64,000 nucleotides of DNA from Ureibacillus thermophilus (GTDB taxonomy: Bacteria; Bacillota; Bacilli; Bacillales_A; Planococcaceae). Below are positions 45,168 to 54,272 of the stretch, one piece after another. Every line of letters starts with the position of its first letter. The stretch's first letter is position 1. The stretch is taken from positions 1,487,733 to 1,551,732 of the forward strand of contig NZ_CP036528.1 in the NCBI RefSeq assembly GCF_004331915.1. Direction: 5' to 3'. The translations under genes were made by a program, and so were the position numbers. Below the pieces are notes generated by a model that worked only from the letters and a program-made list of their open reading frames with translations, did no database searches and had not been told where the DNA came from.

Positions 45168-46211
45168 ATGGCATATTCAATCCATGATTTACTGCAAAAA
45201 GCTTTTGAATACAATGCATCGGATTTGCACATTACGGTTGGTACTCCGCCAGTGTATCGAATACATGGCCGACTTGAAAGGTTTGGAGAGTTCGGTTTGA
45301 CTGCCGAAGAAATTGAAGACATGGTGAAAGCCATCATTCCGGACCACAAAATGAAAGATTACCAAACAATAGGCGATGCGGATTTTAACTACGCTTTCAA
45401 CGAAAACTTTCGATTCCGCGTCAATGCTTATCATCAACGAAATGCACCAGCACTCGCTTTTCGCTTGATTCCAACGAAAATCCCGACAATTGAATCGCTC
45501 GGAATGCCGAAAGTGTTATATGATTTGGCGGAAAAACCCCAAGGACTTGTATTAGTTACCGGTCCAACCGGCTCGGGGAAATCGTCCACGTTGGCGGCAA
45601 TGATTAACCATATCAATTCAACGAAGGCTAAACATATCATTACTCTGGAAGATCCGGTTGAATATATTCATCCGCATAAAAAATCCATTGTCAATCAACG
45701 GGAAATTGGAATTGACGCGAAAGATTTTGCAACAGGACTAAGAGCGGCTCTTCGTCAAGACCCGGATGTTATTCTTGTTGGGGAGATGCGGGATTTAGAA
45801 ACGATTTCAACAGCGATTACTGCGGCAGAAACAGGCCATTTAGTAATGGCGACACTTCATACATCAAGTGCTGCTACAACAATTGACCGCATTATAGATG
45901 TATTTCCACCGCATCAACAAAACCAAATTCGCAATCAACTTGCAAATGTATTGCAAGGGATCATTTCCCAGCGCCTTTTCGTCCGAAAAGATAAAAAAGG
46001 CCGCATCGCAGCAACTGAAATACTAGTTGCAGTGCCTTCGGTGACAAATTTAATACGCAGCGAAAAGATTCAACAAATTCAAAATGTTATGCAGACTAGC
46101 CGTGCTTTAGGCATGCATACATTGCAACATTCAATTCAAGAATTGCTGTCGAGAGGAATAGTGTCGATGGAGGAAGTCAAGCCATACATGAACGTTGGTG
46201 ATTACCATTGA
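45168..46211 (+). CDS. pilT: Type IV pilus retraction ATPase PilT
   Basis: 347 residues. Walker A GPTGSGKSS near residue 131, DPDVILVGEMRD as Walker B, HLVMATLHTSSA, and a C-terminal TNLIRSEKIQQIQN resembling the AIRNLIRE retraction motif. No zinc cysteines. Its presence argues for dynamic pili able to retract, not only for a static competence pseudopilus. The stop overlaps the pilC start (TTGA). Confidence 0.94.
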   Translation: MAYSIHDLLQKAFEYNASDLHITVGTPPVYRIHGRLERFGEFGLTAEEIEDMVKAIIPDHKMKDYQTIGDADFNYAFNENFRFRVNAYHQRNAPALAFRLIPTKIPTIESLGMPKVLYDLAEKPQGLVLVTGPTGSGKSSTLAAMINHINSTKAKHIITLEDPVEYIHPHKKSIVNQREIGIDAKDFATGLRAALRQDPDVILVGEMRDLETISTAITAAETGHLVMATLHTSSAATTIDRIIDVFPPHQQNQIRNQLANVLQGIISQRLFVRKDKKGRIAATEILVAVPSVTNLIRSEKIQQIQNVMQTSRALGMHTLQHSIQELLSRGIVSMEEVKPYMNVGDYH

Positions 46212-47416
46212 CCATCTACAGGTATGAAGGCAGGACGAAAGCGGGTGAAATAAAAAAAGGAAAAATCGATGCGGCAAGTAAAAAAGAAGCGATTGCCAAG
46301 TTGCGAGGGCTAGGCATTAATCCTCGGGAAGTATATGAATCATCGAGCATCTTTGACAAAGAGCTGAAAATGGGCTGGGCAAAAGTAAAAAATCAGGATT
46401 TCGTCATCTATTGTCGGCAATTTGCTACGCTGATTCGCGCAGGTGTATCGATTGTTGATTCTACAAATATATTATCTCGCCAAACAAAGAGCAAGCCGTT
46501 AAAAAAAGCCTTGGAGATGGTGGAGGAGGATATTCGAACGGGGATTTCCTTCTCCGATGCGACAAAAAAACATCCGAAAGTGTTTCCCGAATTGTTTACC
46601 AACATGATCGCTTCCGCAGAAGTATCAGGGAATATGGATATTACTTTGGATAAATTGGCTACAACCTTCGAAAAGCAATATAACTTAAAGAAAAAGATTC
46701 GATCGACGATGACATATCCGTTAATATTGCTTTTACTAACTATTGCTGTAGCCATATTTATGATGATAGTCATCGTACCTACATTTGTTGAATCATTTGA
46801 AAGCATGGGAGCAGAGCTGCCAACTTTAACGGTCGTTACCATCAAAATCAGCGGAATGCTGCAAAAATATTGGTGGATTGTTCTTATCCTTCTCGTAGTA
46901 ACAATTATGTTGCTTTATTACCTATATAAAAACAACAAAAAGTTCAACTATATAGCGAATTACGTATTGTTGAAAACCCCAATTTTTGGACCATTATTAC
47001 AGAAAACCGTCATTGCTCGGATGGTGTCAACTTTATCTTCTTTATTTAGCAGCGCTGTTCCAATTCTTCAAAGTTTAACGATTGTAGAAAAAGTGGTTGG
47101 AAATCCTGTCGTTTCAAAAGTCGTAAAAGAGCTAAGAGATAGTTTGGAAAAAGGGAATACACTATCAGAGCCGTTAGAGAAAAGTTGGCTCTTTCCGCCG
47201 CTTGTAACTTCAATGGTATCAATTGGAGAGTCCACAGGATCACTCGATTACATGTTGGAAAAAGTTGCGGAATTTTATGAAGCAGAAGTGGATCGAAATG
47301 TAGATACGTTAAAGTCGTTAATTGAACCTATCATGATTCTATTTCTGGCAGTAATTGTAGGTGGAATCGTTGCAGCCATCTTCTTGCCGATGTTTAGCTT
47401 ATATGAACATATGTAG
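46208..47416 (+). CDS. pilC: Type IV pilus platform protein PilC
   Basis: 402 residues, GspF/PilC family with two T2SSF domains and at least three membrane segments (about 170-200, 215-245 and the C-terminal LIEPIMILFLAVIVGGIVAAIFLPMF). TTG at 46208 overlaps the pilT stop (TTGA). It gives the N-terminus T-I-Y-R-Y-E-G-R-T found in relatives. It is the inner-membrane platform rotated by PilB/PilT. Confidence 0.93.
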   Translation: MTIYRYEGRTKAGEIKKGKIDAASKKEAIAKLRGLGINPREVYESSSIFDKELKMGWAKVKNQDFVIYCRQFATLIRAGVSIVDSTNILSRQTKSKPLKKALEMVEEDIRTGISFSDATKKHPKVFPELFTNMIASAEVSGNMDITLDKLATTFEKQYNLKKKIRSTMTYPLILLLLTIAVAIFMMIVIVPTFVESFESMGAELPTLTVVTIKISGMLQKYWWIVLILLVVTIMLLYYLYKNNKKFNYIANYVLLKTPIFGPLLQKTVIARMVSTLSSLFSSAVPILQSLTIVEKVVGNPVVSKVVKELRDSLEKGNTLSEPLEKSWLFPPLVTSMVSIGESTGSLDYMLEKVAEFYEAEVDRNVDTLKSLIEPIMILFLAVIVGGIVAAIFLPMFSLYEHM

Positions 47417-47454
47417 GAAAATAGATTACTAGTTTTCGGAGTGTTTTTAAGGAG

Positions 47455-47502
47455 GTGAGAGAAACGGCAACAACATTTCCGAGCTCAATCAAAACCCACT
47501 AA
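47455..47502 (+). other. Second strong Shine-Dalgarno with a 15-codon reading frame before the major pilin
   Basis: TTTTTAAGGAGGTGAGAG at about 47444-47461 is a perfect ribosome site that is not followed by the pilin start. A GTG at 47455, overlapping it, opens 15 codons ending at TAA 47500-47502. The pilin itself has a separate AAGGAGG about 60 bases downstream. Could be a leader, a remnant of an older pilin start, or an RNA-stability element. Confidence 0.4.
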
Positions 47503-47527
47503 CGAATAAACTTAAGGAGGTTTTTAT

Positions 47528-47998
47528 ATGTTGAATTTATTGAAAAAACGTTTGAAAAATGAAAAAGGTTTAACATTAGTCGAATTATTAGCGGTAATTG
47601 TTATTTTGGCCATTGTTGCAGCAATAGCGATTCCAGCGATTGGGAATATCATTGAAAATTCACGTTATAATGCCGTAAAAGCAGATGCAATCAATGTACT
47701 AAATGCAGCCAATTTATATTTTACAGAGAATAATGGAGAAACAACTGTTACTGTAAAAAAATTAAAAGAAGATGGATTCTTAGATAGCGAAGGAAAAATT
47801 CCAACTGACAGTACAATTACTAAAGCTAAGGGAGGTCATAAATTAAAAGCATCTGATATAACATATTCTGGTAATAAAAAAGTTACATTTAATGATGCTA
47901 CAATTCAAGCCATTAATGCTGATAATCAAGAAGGTAGTACTGAAGGTGATAAAACTATTCCACAAGGAACCCAAACCCCTTCACAAGGAACCCAATAG
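47528..47998 (+). CDS. pilA: Major type IV pilin (PilA/ComGC-like)
   Basis: 156 residues. The prepilin leader MLNLLKKRLKNEKG is cut before L-T-L-V-E-L-L-A-V-I-V-I-L, with Glu at +5 and proline within the helix (AIPAIGNIIENSRYN). The globular part is small and polar and contains no cysteine. The C-terminus ends in a repeat, QGTQTPSQGTQ. A strong AAGGAGG precedes it. A hairpin just after the gene separates it from pilM and may increase its share of message, as expected for the most abundant subunit. Confidence 0.87.
   Translation: MLNLLKKRLKNEKGLTLVELLAVIVILAIVAAIAIPAIGNIIENSRYNAVKADAINVLNAANLYFTENNGETTVTVKKLKEDGFLDSEGKIPTDSTITKAKGGHKLKASDITYSGNKKVTFNDATIQAINADNQEGSTEGDKTIPQGTQTPSQGTQ
47961..47995 (+). 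repeat. Direct repeat at the 3' end of the pilin gene
   Basis: CACAAGGAACCCAA occurs at 47961-47974 and 47982-47995, 21 bases apart (seven codons, in frame), encoding the QGTQ repeat of the pilin tail. Confidence 0.8.
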
Positions 47999-48007
47999 TT
48001 TTTCATA

Positions 48008-48036
48008 GAACACCCAACTCTTTTTGTTGGGTGTTC
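48008..48036 (+). terminator. Hairpin between pilin and pilM, without T tract
   Basis: GAACACCCAAC (48008-48018), loop TCTTTTT, GTTGGGTGTTC (48026-48036): a perfect 11-base stem with CATTGAG following. More likely a partial terminator or RNA-protecting structure than a full stop. Confidence 0.6.
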
Positions 48037-48103
48037 CATTGAGAAACTAATGACTAAATTCTATTTAAGTTAGAAGATAAATTATTCAAAAGGAGCCCTG
48101 CGT

Positions 48104-49081
48104 ATGTTTAGACGAAAGAAAAAATCCCATGTATCCATTGAAATCAATGATTACGTACTTCGCTCTTTAGTGATGAAGGGGTCAGATTTATCGCAGGCGA
48201 AAGTATTGGAAGTAGAAATACCAGAAGGAGTAATTGAAGAATCTGACGTCATAGATGAAATGGCGTTGTTCCAACTCTTTAAACAATACGCAACAAATTG
48301 GGGCGGGAAAAACCAAAATGTTCGTTTTATCGTTCCGGACTCTTTTATTTTATTAAAATCTTTTGAGCATCCGTATGATATTGAACCAACTAAATTAAGA
48401 GAATATGCGGAAATGGAAATCGGTTACTCCATTCATCTTCCATTCGAAGAGCCCCTCATTGATGTGTTTGACCCGGAGGAAGGGGACGGCAAGGCGATGA
48501 TGTTTGCAGCTAACTCCGAACAATTGAATAAGTACATACATTTATTTTTAGATATTTCGATGAATCCTGAAATCGCAGATGTTCGGGCCCTTTGCAATTT
48601 ACGATTGCTCGAATCGTTGAACTTGTTGGATGAACAAAAAACTTATTTGCTCACTTATTGGTTGATTAACGAACTATCTATTACCATTTATTCAAAAGGA
48701 AATGTTGAATTCCAACGGTTCCAATTGATCGATACGGATATGAATCAATGGAAGGCAAAAGAAGTGGATGAGCATCAACTAGACTTTTTCTATGATGGGG
48801 AACTGGAAGATTATCTAATGCTTATTTCGGACCAAGTGTTAGAACTTGACCGCATTATGAATTTCTTCCGATTCTCTTTAAATAAAGGAGAAAAGGGAGT
48901 CGATGAAATCATCGTGATGGGGGATAACCCGTATCTTGATAATATTTATTCCAATTTGCAGCAAAGTTTCGATTTACCGATGAAGTTGATTAACGACCAG
49001 TTTATGACTGAGCATTTTCAAGGATTCAAGGCAAAGCATGCAACATTAATCGGACTTGCCTTAAAGGAGGTTAAATCGTGA
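48104..49081 (+). CDS. pilM: Type IV pilus assembly protein PilM
   Basis: 325 residues, actin-like ATPase fold of PilM: the N-terminal KSHVSIEINDYVLRSLVMKG strand-turn-strand, and IVMGDNPYLDNIYSNL near the end. PilM is cytoplasmic and docks on the N-terminal tail of PilN (I-N-L-L-P), linking the membrane frame to PilB. AGGAG upstream of the ATG. Overlaps the pilN start by four bases (GTGA). Confidence 0.82.
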   Translation: MFRRKKKSHVSIEINDYVLRSLVMKGSDLSQAKVLEVEIPEGVIEESDVIDEMALFQLFKQYATNWGGKNQNVRFIVPDSFILLKSFEHPYDIEPTKLREYAEMEIGYSIHLPFEEPLIDVFDPEEGDGKAMMFAANSEQLNKYIHLFLDISMNPEIADVRALCNLRLLESLNLLDEQKTYLLTYWLINELSITIYSKGNVEFQRFQLIDTDMNQWKAKEVDEHQLDFFYDGELEDYLMLISDQVLELDRIMNFFRFSLNKGEKGVDEIIVMGDNPYLDNIYSNLQQSFDLPMKLINDQFMTEHFQGFKAKHATLIGLALKEVKS

Positions 49082-49653
49082 TTCCAGATATTAACCTGTT
49101 GCCGAAAATCGATAAGAGGCAGTCCACATCGAAATGGCTTTATATTCTATTATCTGTACTCACGCTTTTACTCATTGCTTTTTTGGTGTTCCAATATTTT
49201 GAACTTGGAGGCAAAATTTCTGATTTACGGAACGAAGAGCAACAAGTTTTAGCTGAAAGGAATCAATTGCAAGCACAATTAGACAACATGGCAGTCGATA
49301 CAGGTTCATTAAAGCAATCAGTGGAATTTATTGAAAAAATTTCCTATGCTGTTTCGCCAATTATCGATGAAACGGTACGTCTGCAACCGAGACAAACTTA
49401 TTTAAGAGAATATGCTTTTGATGCCCAGTCTGTACAACTGTCAATGGATTTTGAAACTTTAAGTGACATTTCCAACTATATATCTCGATTATCAAGAAGC
49501 TCTTACTTTCAAGATGTTCAAGTAACAACTATTGAACATTTTGAAGTTGGTCATCAAGAAGCGGCAAATAACTTCCATGAAATTCCTCGGTATAAAGTAA
49601 AATTCACAATGATGATCGATCAAGATTATTTAGCTGCTGGAGGTGTTGAATGA
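49078..49653 (+). CDS. pilN: Type IV pilus assembly protein PilN
   Basis: 191 residues. The start M-I-P-D-I-N-L-L-P-K is the PilM-binding motif of PilN. One membrane helix (about 21-43) is followed by a short coiled coil (NEEQQVLAERNQLQAQLDNM) and a ferredoxin-like periplasm-equivalent domain. GTG start overlapping pilM. Overlaps pilO by four bases. Confidence 0.87.
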   Translation: MIPDINLLPKIDKRQSTSKWLYILLSVLTLLLIAFLVFQYFELGGKISDLRNEEQQVLAERNQLQAQLDNMAVDTGSLKQSVEFIEKISYAVSPIIDETVRLQPRQTYLREYAFDAQSVQLSMDFETLSDISNYISRLSRSSYFQDVQVTTIEHFEVGHQEAANNFHEIPRYKVKFTMMIDQDYLAAGGVE

Positions 49654-50345
49654 TGAAGTTGACAAGTGGCAAAAATTCATCCACATTACTATTAATAGCC
49701 CTCGTAGCAGCTCTATTATTTGCTCTATACTATTACATTTTATTGCCGAAAAAAGAGGAAGCGGCATCACTTGAATCGTCCATCTTATCGACCCGCTCTG
49801 AAATCGAATCGATTCAACAACAAATTGAGGAATTGAATGCCAGTAAAAATGCAGAGCATGCGACTTTATTTGAATTGAGAAAAAAAGTTCCTGCTACAAG
49901 AAACTTGGATGATATCGTTTTAAAAATAGAAGAAACTCAATATGTTACGGGAACGAAAATTTTATCTATCCATTTTAACAACTATGATGAACTTGTATCG
50001 AGTTCGCAGTTGGAAAGCCCTAATGTTCCAACTGAAGAAGGAGAAAATGGGGAAGATGCAACTACAGAAGCTGAAGATTCGGAAGAAACTCCTGTATCCC
50101 CAATAGCAAAAGAGAATTTGCCATCGGAGTTGAAATTAATTACTTTTGAAGTCCGTGTAGAATCTCCAGACTTCAATCATTTAGTGAATTTTATTAAAGA
50201 AATTGAAAAAATTAAGCGCATTATGCACATTGACGCTATCAATTTTTCTTTACCGGGTGAAGAAAGTGAATTTGATGAGGATTCAGAAGATAGCATCACG
50301 GCAACTGTAAAAGTAACGACCTTTTATTATGAAGGAGAAGAGTAA
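49650..50345 (+). CDS. pilO: Type IV pilus assembly protein PilO
   Basis: 231 residues: one N-terminal membrane helix (about 10-28), a coiled coil (about 32-75), then a compact domain interrupted by a Glu-rich insertion (about 122-150, EEGENGEDATTEAEDSEE). Layout and position after pilN fit PilO, the partner that forms the alignment complex with PilN. Sequence similarity is weak by nature in this family, so assignment depends on context. Confidence 0.8.
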   Translation: MMKLTSGKNSSTLLLIALVAALLFALYYYILLPKKEEAASLESSILSTRSEIESIQQQIEELNASKNAEHATLFELRKKVPATRNLDDIVLKIEETQYVTGTKILSIHFNNYDELVSSSQLESPNVPTEEGENGEDATTEAEDSEETPVSPIAKENLPSELKLITFEVRVESPDFNHLVNFIKEIEKIKRIMHIDAINFSLPGEESEFDEDSEDSITATVKVTTFYYEGEE

Positions 50346-50371
50346 TTGTTATTTTATGAGGAGCGTTTTTC

Positions 50372-51124
50372 ATGGTAATGATGTATGAAATTTTTTTCTT
50401 CCTATTTGGAATTGCATTGGGATCATTTTATAACGTTGTGGGACTAAGAATTCCTAATCATGCGTCAATCATTGCACCACCGTCCCATTGTCCACATTGT
50501 CAAAGGAAACTTTCTGCCATTGATTTAATTCCTGTACTTTCATACATACTATTACGTGGAAAATGCCGAACGTGCGGTGCTAAAATTTCCCCCATTTACA
50601 TCATAACAGAACTTATAGCAGGTTTGCTTTTTGTATGGAGTTATCACCAATTAGGATTTTCCATTGAATTGTTTGTTGCGTTATTCTTCTTTTCATTGCT
50701 GCTGATTATTGTCGTATCGGATCTTCAATATATGTTAATTCCGGATAAAGTGCTTCTTTTCTTTTTGCCATTCCTGCTTATCGGACGCATTGCTTCCCCC
50801 CTTGAGCCATGGTGGGATGCGCTGCTTGGTGGTGTTGTAGGCTTTGCCATTTTATTTGTAATTGCAGTGATTTCAAAAGGCGGCATGGGAGGCGGAGATA
50901 TTAAGTTGTTTTTCTTGATTGGTTTGGTGCTGGGAACGGTGAAAACATTGCTTACATTGTTTGTAGCCAGCGTCATCGGCATGATCATTGGCATCATCGT
51001 ATTAAAAGTTCGAAAGCAAGGCCGAAAAACACCGGTTCCCTTTGGTCCATCCATCGCCATCGCCAGCTGCATAGTTTATTTTTATGGAGATTCTATAATC
51101 GATTGGTATTGGAATTTATTTTGA
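50372..51124 (+). CDS. pilD: Prepilin peptidase (leader peptidase/N-methyltransferase)
   Basis: 250 residues, multi-spanning aspartic peptidase of the PilD/ComC family. A cytoplasmic zinc loop has C-P-H-C and C-R-T-C; the catalytic aspartates are in SDLQYMLIPD and GGGDIKLFFLIG (G-x-G-D). It cuts prepilin leaders after Gly and methylates the new N-terminus. It is the last gene of the pil operon and should process the major and minor pilins described here. Confidence 0.93.
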   Translation: MVMMYEIFFFLFGIALGSFYNVVGLRIPNHASIIAPPSHCPHCQRKLSAIDLIPVLSYILLRGKCRTCGAKISPIYIITELIAGLLFVWSYHQLGFSIELFVALFFFSLLLIIVVSDLQYMLIPDKVLLFFLPFLLIGRIASPLEPWWDALLGGVVGFAILFVIAVISKGGMGGGDIKLFFLIGLVLGTVKTLLTLFVASVIGMIIGIIVLKVRKQGRKTPVPFGPSIAIASCIVYFYGDSIIDWYWNLF

Positions 51125-51149
51125 AGAGTAGCCGCTTAAGTTATAAAAG

Positions 51150-51238
51150 GCGTTTGTGGGGATAAATTGTTCATTTGCGCGAATCGATTGGCCATTCGCG
51201 CAGATAACGGTTTTATTCGTATACAAACGCTATTTTTT
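51150..51238 (+). terminator. Nested hairpin terminator after the pil operon
   Basis: GCGTTTGT (51150-51157) pairs with ACAAACGC (51223-51230), followed by TATTTTTT. Inside it a second stem, GCGCGAAT (51177-51184) with ATTCGCGC (51194-51201). Large loop, so folding is less certain. Confidence 0.5.
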
Positions 51239-51328
51239 GTAATATTTTTCCATTTTTATGAAGGCATAGAAAACGGTTCTATCTTATATTGAATTATTAT
51301 AATATAAAAAATTCGAGGGGGGATGTTT

Positions 51329-52033
51329 ATGAAACCAATGATTGGCGTCACATTGGATTGGGAAAAAGGGGTTTATCAAATAAATGAAACATATATCAAG
51401 GCAATCATAGAAGCTGGTGGGATTCCAGTATGTCTTCCATATGTTGAGGAGGAAGACGGAGATAAAATCATCCAAGCTATTGATGGTCTGCTTTTGACCG
51501 GTGGTGGAGATATTCATCCATTTTTCTTTCGGGAGGAGCCTAAGCCTAAATTAGGAAGAGTCATTACTAAGCGGGATGAGCGGGAAATTCAATGGACAAA
51601 ATTGGCCCTTCAACGCAACATTCCAATCCTTGGCATTTGCCGCGGTTTGCAAATTTTAAATGTTGCGTTGGGCGGAACGATTTACCAAGATATATATGCT
51701 GAATATAAAGGTGAACTATTATTACATACGCAAACTTGCCAACGCAATGAAGCGTCCCATTTCGTTACCCTTCAGGAAAACAGCAAATTGAAGCAAATCT
51801 TAAAAGCGGCGAAAATTCAGGTAAACTCCTTCCATCACCAAGCCATCAATGAAGTGGCGAACGACTTGGAAGTTGTTGGAACAGCAAGCGATGGTATTAT
51901 CGAAGCTGTTGAACATAAAACTTCACCGTTTTGCATTGGTGTACAATGGCATCCAGAAGCGTTTGCGATTGAAGGAATAGAACAATCAAAAACTTTATTT
52001 CAAGCCTTTATAGAGGCTTGCAAAAATGCATAA
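51329..52033 (+). CDS. Gamma-glutamyl-gamma-aminobutyrate hydrolase-like (PuuD) amidotransferase
   Basis: 234 residues, class I glutamine amidotransferase fold of the peptidase C26/PuuD type. Nucleophile in L-G-I-C-R-G-L-Q-I, oxyanion region LLTGGGDIHP, and late G-V-Q-W-H-P-E-A for the His-Glu pair. Family members split gamma-glutamyl-GABA or related amides. The ATG at 51329 is six bases after GAGGGGGG; the ATG at 51323 directly abuts that site. Single gene between the pil operon and lexA. Confidence 0.87.
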   Translation: MKPMIGVTLDWEKGVYQINETYIKAIIEAGGIPVCLPYVEEEDGDKIIQAIDGLLLTGGGDIHPFFFREEPKPKLGRVITKRDEREIQWTKLALQRNIPILGICRGLQILNVALGGTIYQDIYAEYKGELLLHTQTCQRNEASHFVTLQENSKLKQILKAAKIQVNSFHHQAINEVANDLEVVGTASDGIIEAVEHKTSPFCIGVQWHPEAFAIEGIEQSKTLFQAFIEACKNA

Positions 52034-52037
52034 AGAA

Positions 52038-52078
52038 GAAAACTCGCATTCCAAGAAAGAGATTGCGAGTTTTTTTAT
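52038..52078. terminator. Bidirectional terminator between the amidohydrolase gene and lexA
   Basis: AAACTCGCA (52040-52048) pairs with TGCGAGTTT (52064-52072), followed by T7 on plus. A-rich before the 5' arm, giving a T tail on minus for lexA. Confidence 0.8.
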
Positions 52079-52079
52079 G

Positions 52080-52697
52080 TTAAGGCAATTTTCGATATAG
52101 ACCGACTACGATTCCTAAAATGGTAACATTATCTACAATGATTGGATCCATAGAAGGATTTTCAGGCTGCAAGCGGAAATAGCCTTTTTCTTTATAAAAG
52201 CGTTTCACGGTTGCTTCATTTTCATCAGTCATTGCAACCACAATATCCCCATTGTTCGCTGTGGCCGTTTGTTTCACAATGACATAATCCCCATCTAAAA
52301 TACCCGCTTCAATCATAGAGTCTCCCATTACTTCCAACATAAATAGCTGATCATCACTCGTTCCGTATGTAGCAGGCAATGGGAAATATTCTTCAATGTT
52401 TTCAATGGCAGTGATCGGATTGCCGGCAGTGACCTTACCCACCAACGGTACATGCACGACAGGTTGTTTTTGAGGTTCATCTTCGCCATCCAATATTTCA
52501 ATTGCTCGCGGTTTGGTTGGGTCTCTCCGAATATAGCCTTTTTGTTCTAAGCGCGTTAGGTGACCATGTACGGTTGAGCTAGAGGCAAGCCCAACTGCCT
52601 CACCTATTTCGCGGACGGATGGCGGATACCCTTTTTCCCGAACCTCCTTTTTAATAAATTCTAATATATCTTTTTGCCTTTTAGACAGCTTTTCCAT
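52080..52697 (-). CDS. lexA: SOS repressor LexA
   Basis: 205 residues, the same length as the Bacillus protein. Winged helix about 1-65 ([21 protein letters not shown]). The self-cleavage site is A91-G92 (K-V-T-A-G-N), with the catalytic dyad S127 (GDSM) and K165 (ATVKRF). The ATG at 52697 follows AGAGGTGA. It represses recA, yneA-yneB-ynzC and itself through boxes in the divergent region. Confidence 0.97.
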   Translation of the reverse strand: MEKLSKRQKDILEFIKKEVREKGYPPSVREIGEAVGLASSSTVHGHLTRLEQKGYIRRDPTKPRAIEILDGEDEPQKQPVVHVPLVGKVTAGNPITAIENIEEYFPLPATYGTSDDQLFMLEVMGDSMIEAGILDGDYVIVKQTATANNGDIVVAMTDENEATVKRFYKEKGYFRLQPENPSMDPIIVDNVTILGIVVGLYRKLP

Positions 52698-52740
52698 TGT
52701 GGTCACCTCTGAAGTGAAATGTTTTACATATTTTACATAT

Positions 52741-52769
52741 AGTATAGCAATGAATTCGCTAGAATGCAA
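52741..52769 (-). promoter_or_regulatory. lexA promoter
   Basis: On the minus strand TTGCAT (complement of 52764-52769), 17-base spacer, TATACT (complement of 52741-52746). A LexA box overlaps the -35. Confidence 0.75.
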
Positions 52770-52780
52770 ACACAAGTTCG
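52767..52780. promoter_or_regulatory. LexA box 1 (lexA side)
   Basis: CAAACACAAGTTCG: one mismatch to CGAACnnnnGTTCG. Overlaps the lexA -35. Confidence 0.75.
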
Positions 52781-52790
52781 AAAAAAACTC

Positions 52791-52820
52791 TTGACAAAAA
52801 ACGTACGTTCGTCTTATATT
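52791..52820 (+). promoter_or_regulatory. yneA promoter
   Basis: TTGACA (52791-52796), 18-base spacer, TATATT (52815-52820). A LexA box sits in the spacer. Confidence 0.8.
52798..52811. promoter_or_regulatory. LexA box 2 (yneA promoter)
   Basis: AAAACGTACGTTCG: the right half is perfect and the inner AACGTACGTT palindromic; two mismatches in the left half. It lies between the yneA -35 and -10. Confidence 0.75.
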
Positions 52821-52821
52821 A

Positions 52822-52848
52822 AGAACAGATATTCGGAACAAATATTCG
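52822..52848. promoter_or_regulatory. LexA boxes 3 and 4 (tandem, downstream of the yneA -10)
   Basis: AGAACAGATATTCG (52822-52835) and GGAACAAATATTCG (52835-52848) abut each other. Each has two mismatches to the 14-base consensus, with GAAC-N4-ATTC cores. Confidence 0.6.
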
Positions 52849-52866
52849 GGGAAGGGGAATACTTGT

Positions 52867-53876
<1,010 letters not shown>

Positions 53877-53913
53877 TATTCTTTTGATATTGACAAGGAA
53901 AGGTGTGATTGGA

Positions 53914-54144
53914 ATGTTATCAAAAGAAAAAATTGCCCGTATCAATGAATTAACAAAAAAAGCCAGAGAGGGTAAATTAACAGAAGCAGAAGCAAAAGAG
54001 CGGACAATGCTCAGAAAAGAATATTTAGAGGCTTTCCGGGAAAGTTTTAGACAAACTATCGAGAATGTCCAAATTTATGATGTGGAAGGCAATGATGTAA
54101 CACCTGAAAAAATAAAAGAGCTTCGCCGCAACAAATTAAATTAA
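53914..54144 (+). CDS. ynzC: DUF896 small protein YnzC
   Basis: 76 residues, DUF896: start M-L-S-K-E-K-I-A-R-I-N-E-L and end V-E-G-N-D-V-T-P-E-K are the family signatures; two helices with a disordered tail. It follows yneB and a terminator, so it is only partly coupled to SOS induction. The ATG at 53914 follows AAAGGTGTG. Cytoplasmic, function unknown. Confidence 0.92.
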   Translation: MLSKEKIARINELTKKAREGKLTEAEAKERTMLRKEYLEAFRESFRQTIENVQIYDVEGNDVTPEKIKELRRNKLN

Positions 54145-54272
54145 CGCAAGTTCCAATGTTCTTAAATGATGGTTAGATGAAACATAATATTCCTGAAAAA
54201 TTGATTGTTTTCTATAGAAATGTTGTCTAAACTGAATACGGAACCATTTTTAGTACGAGAAAGGATGTCAAA

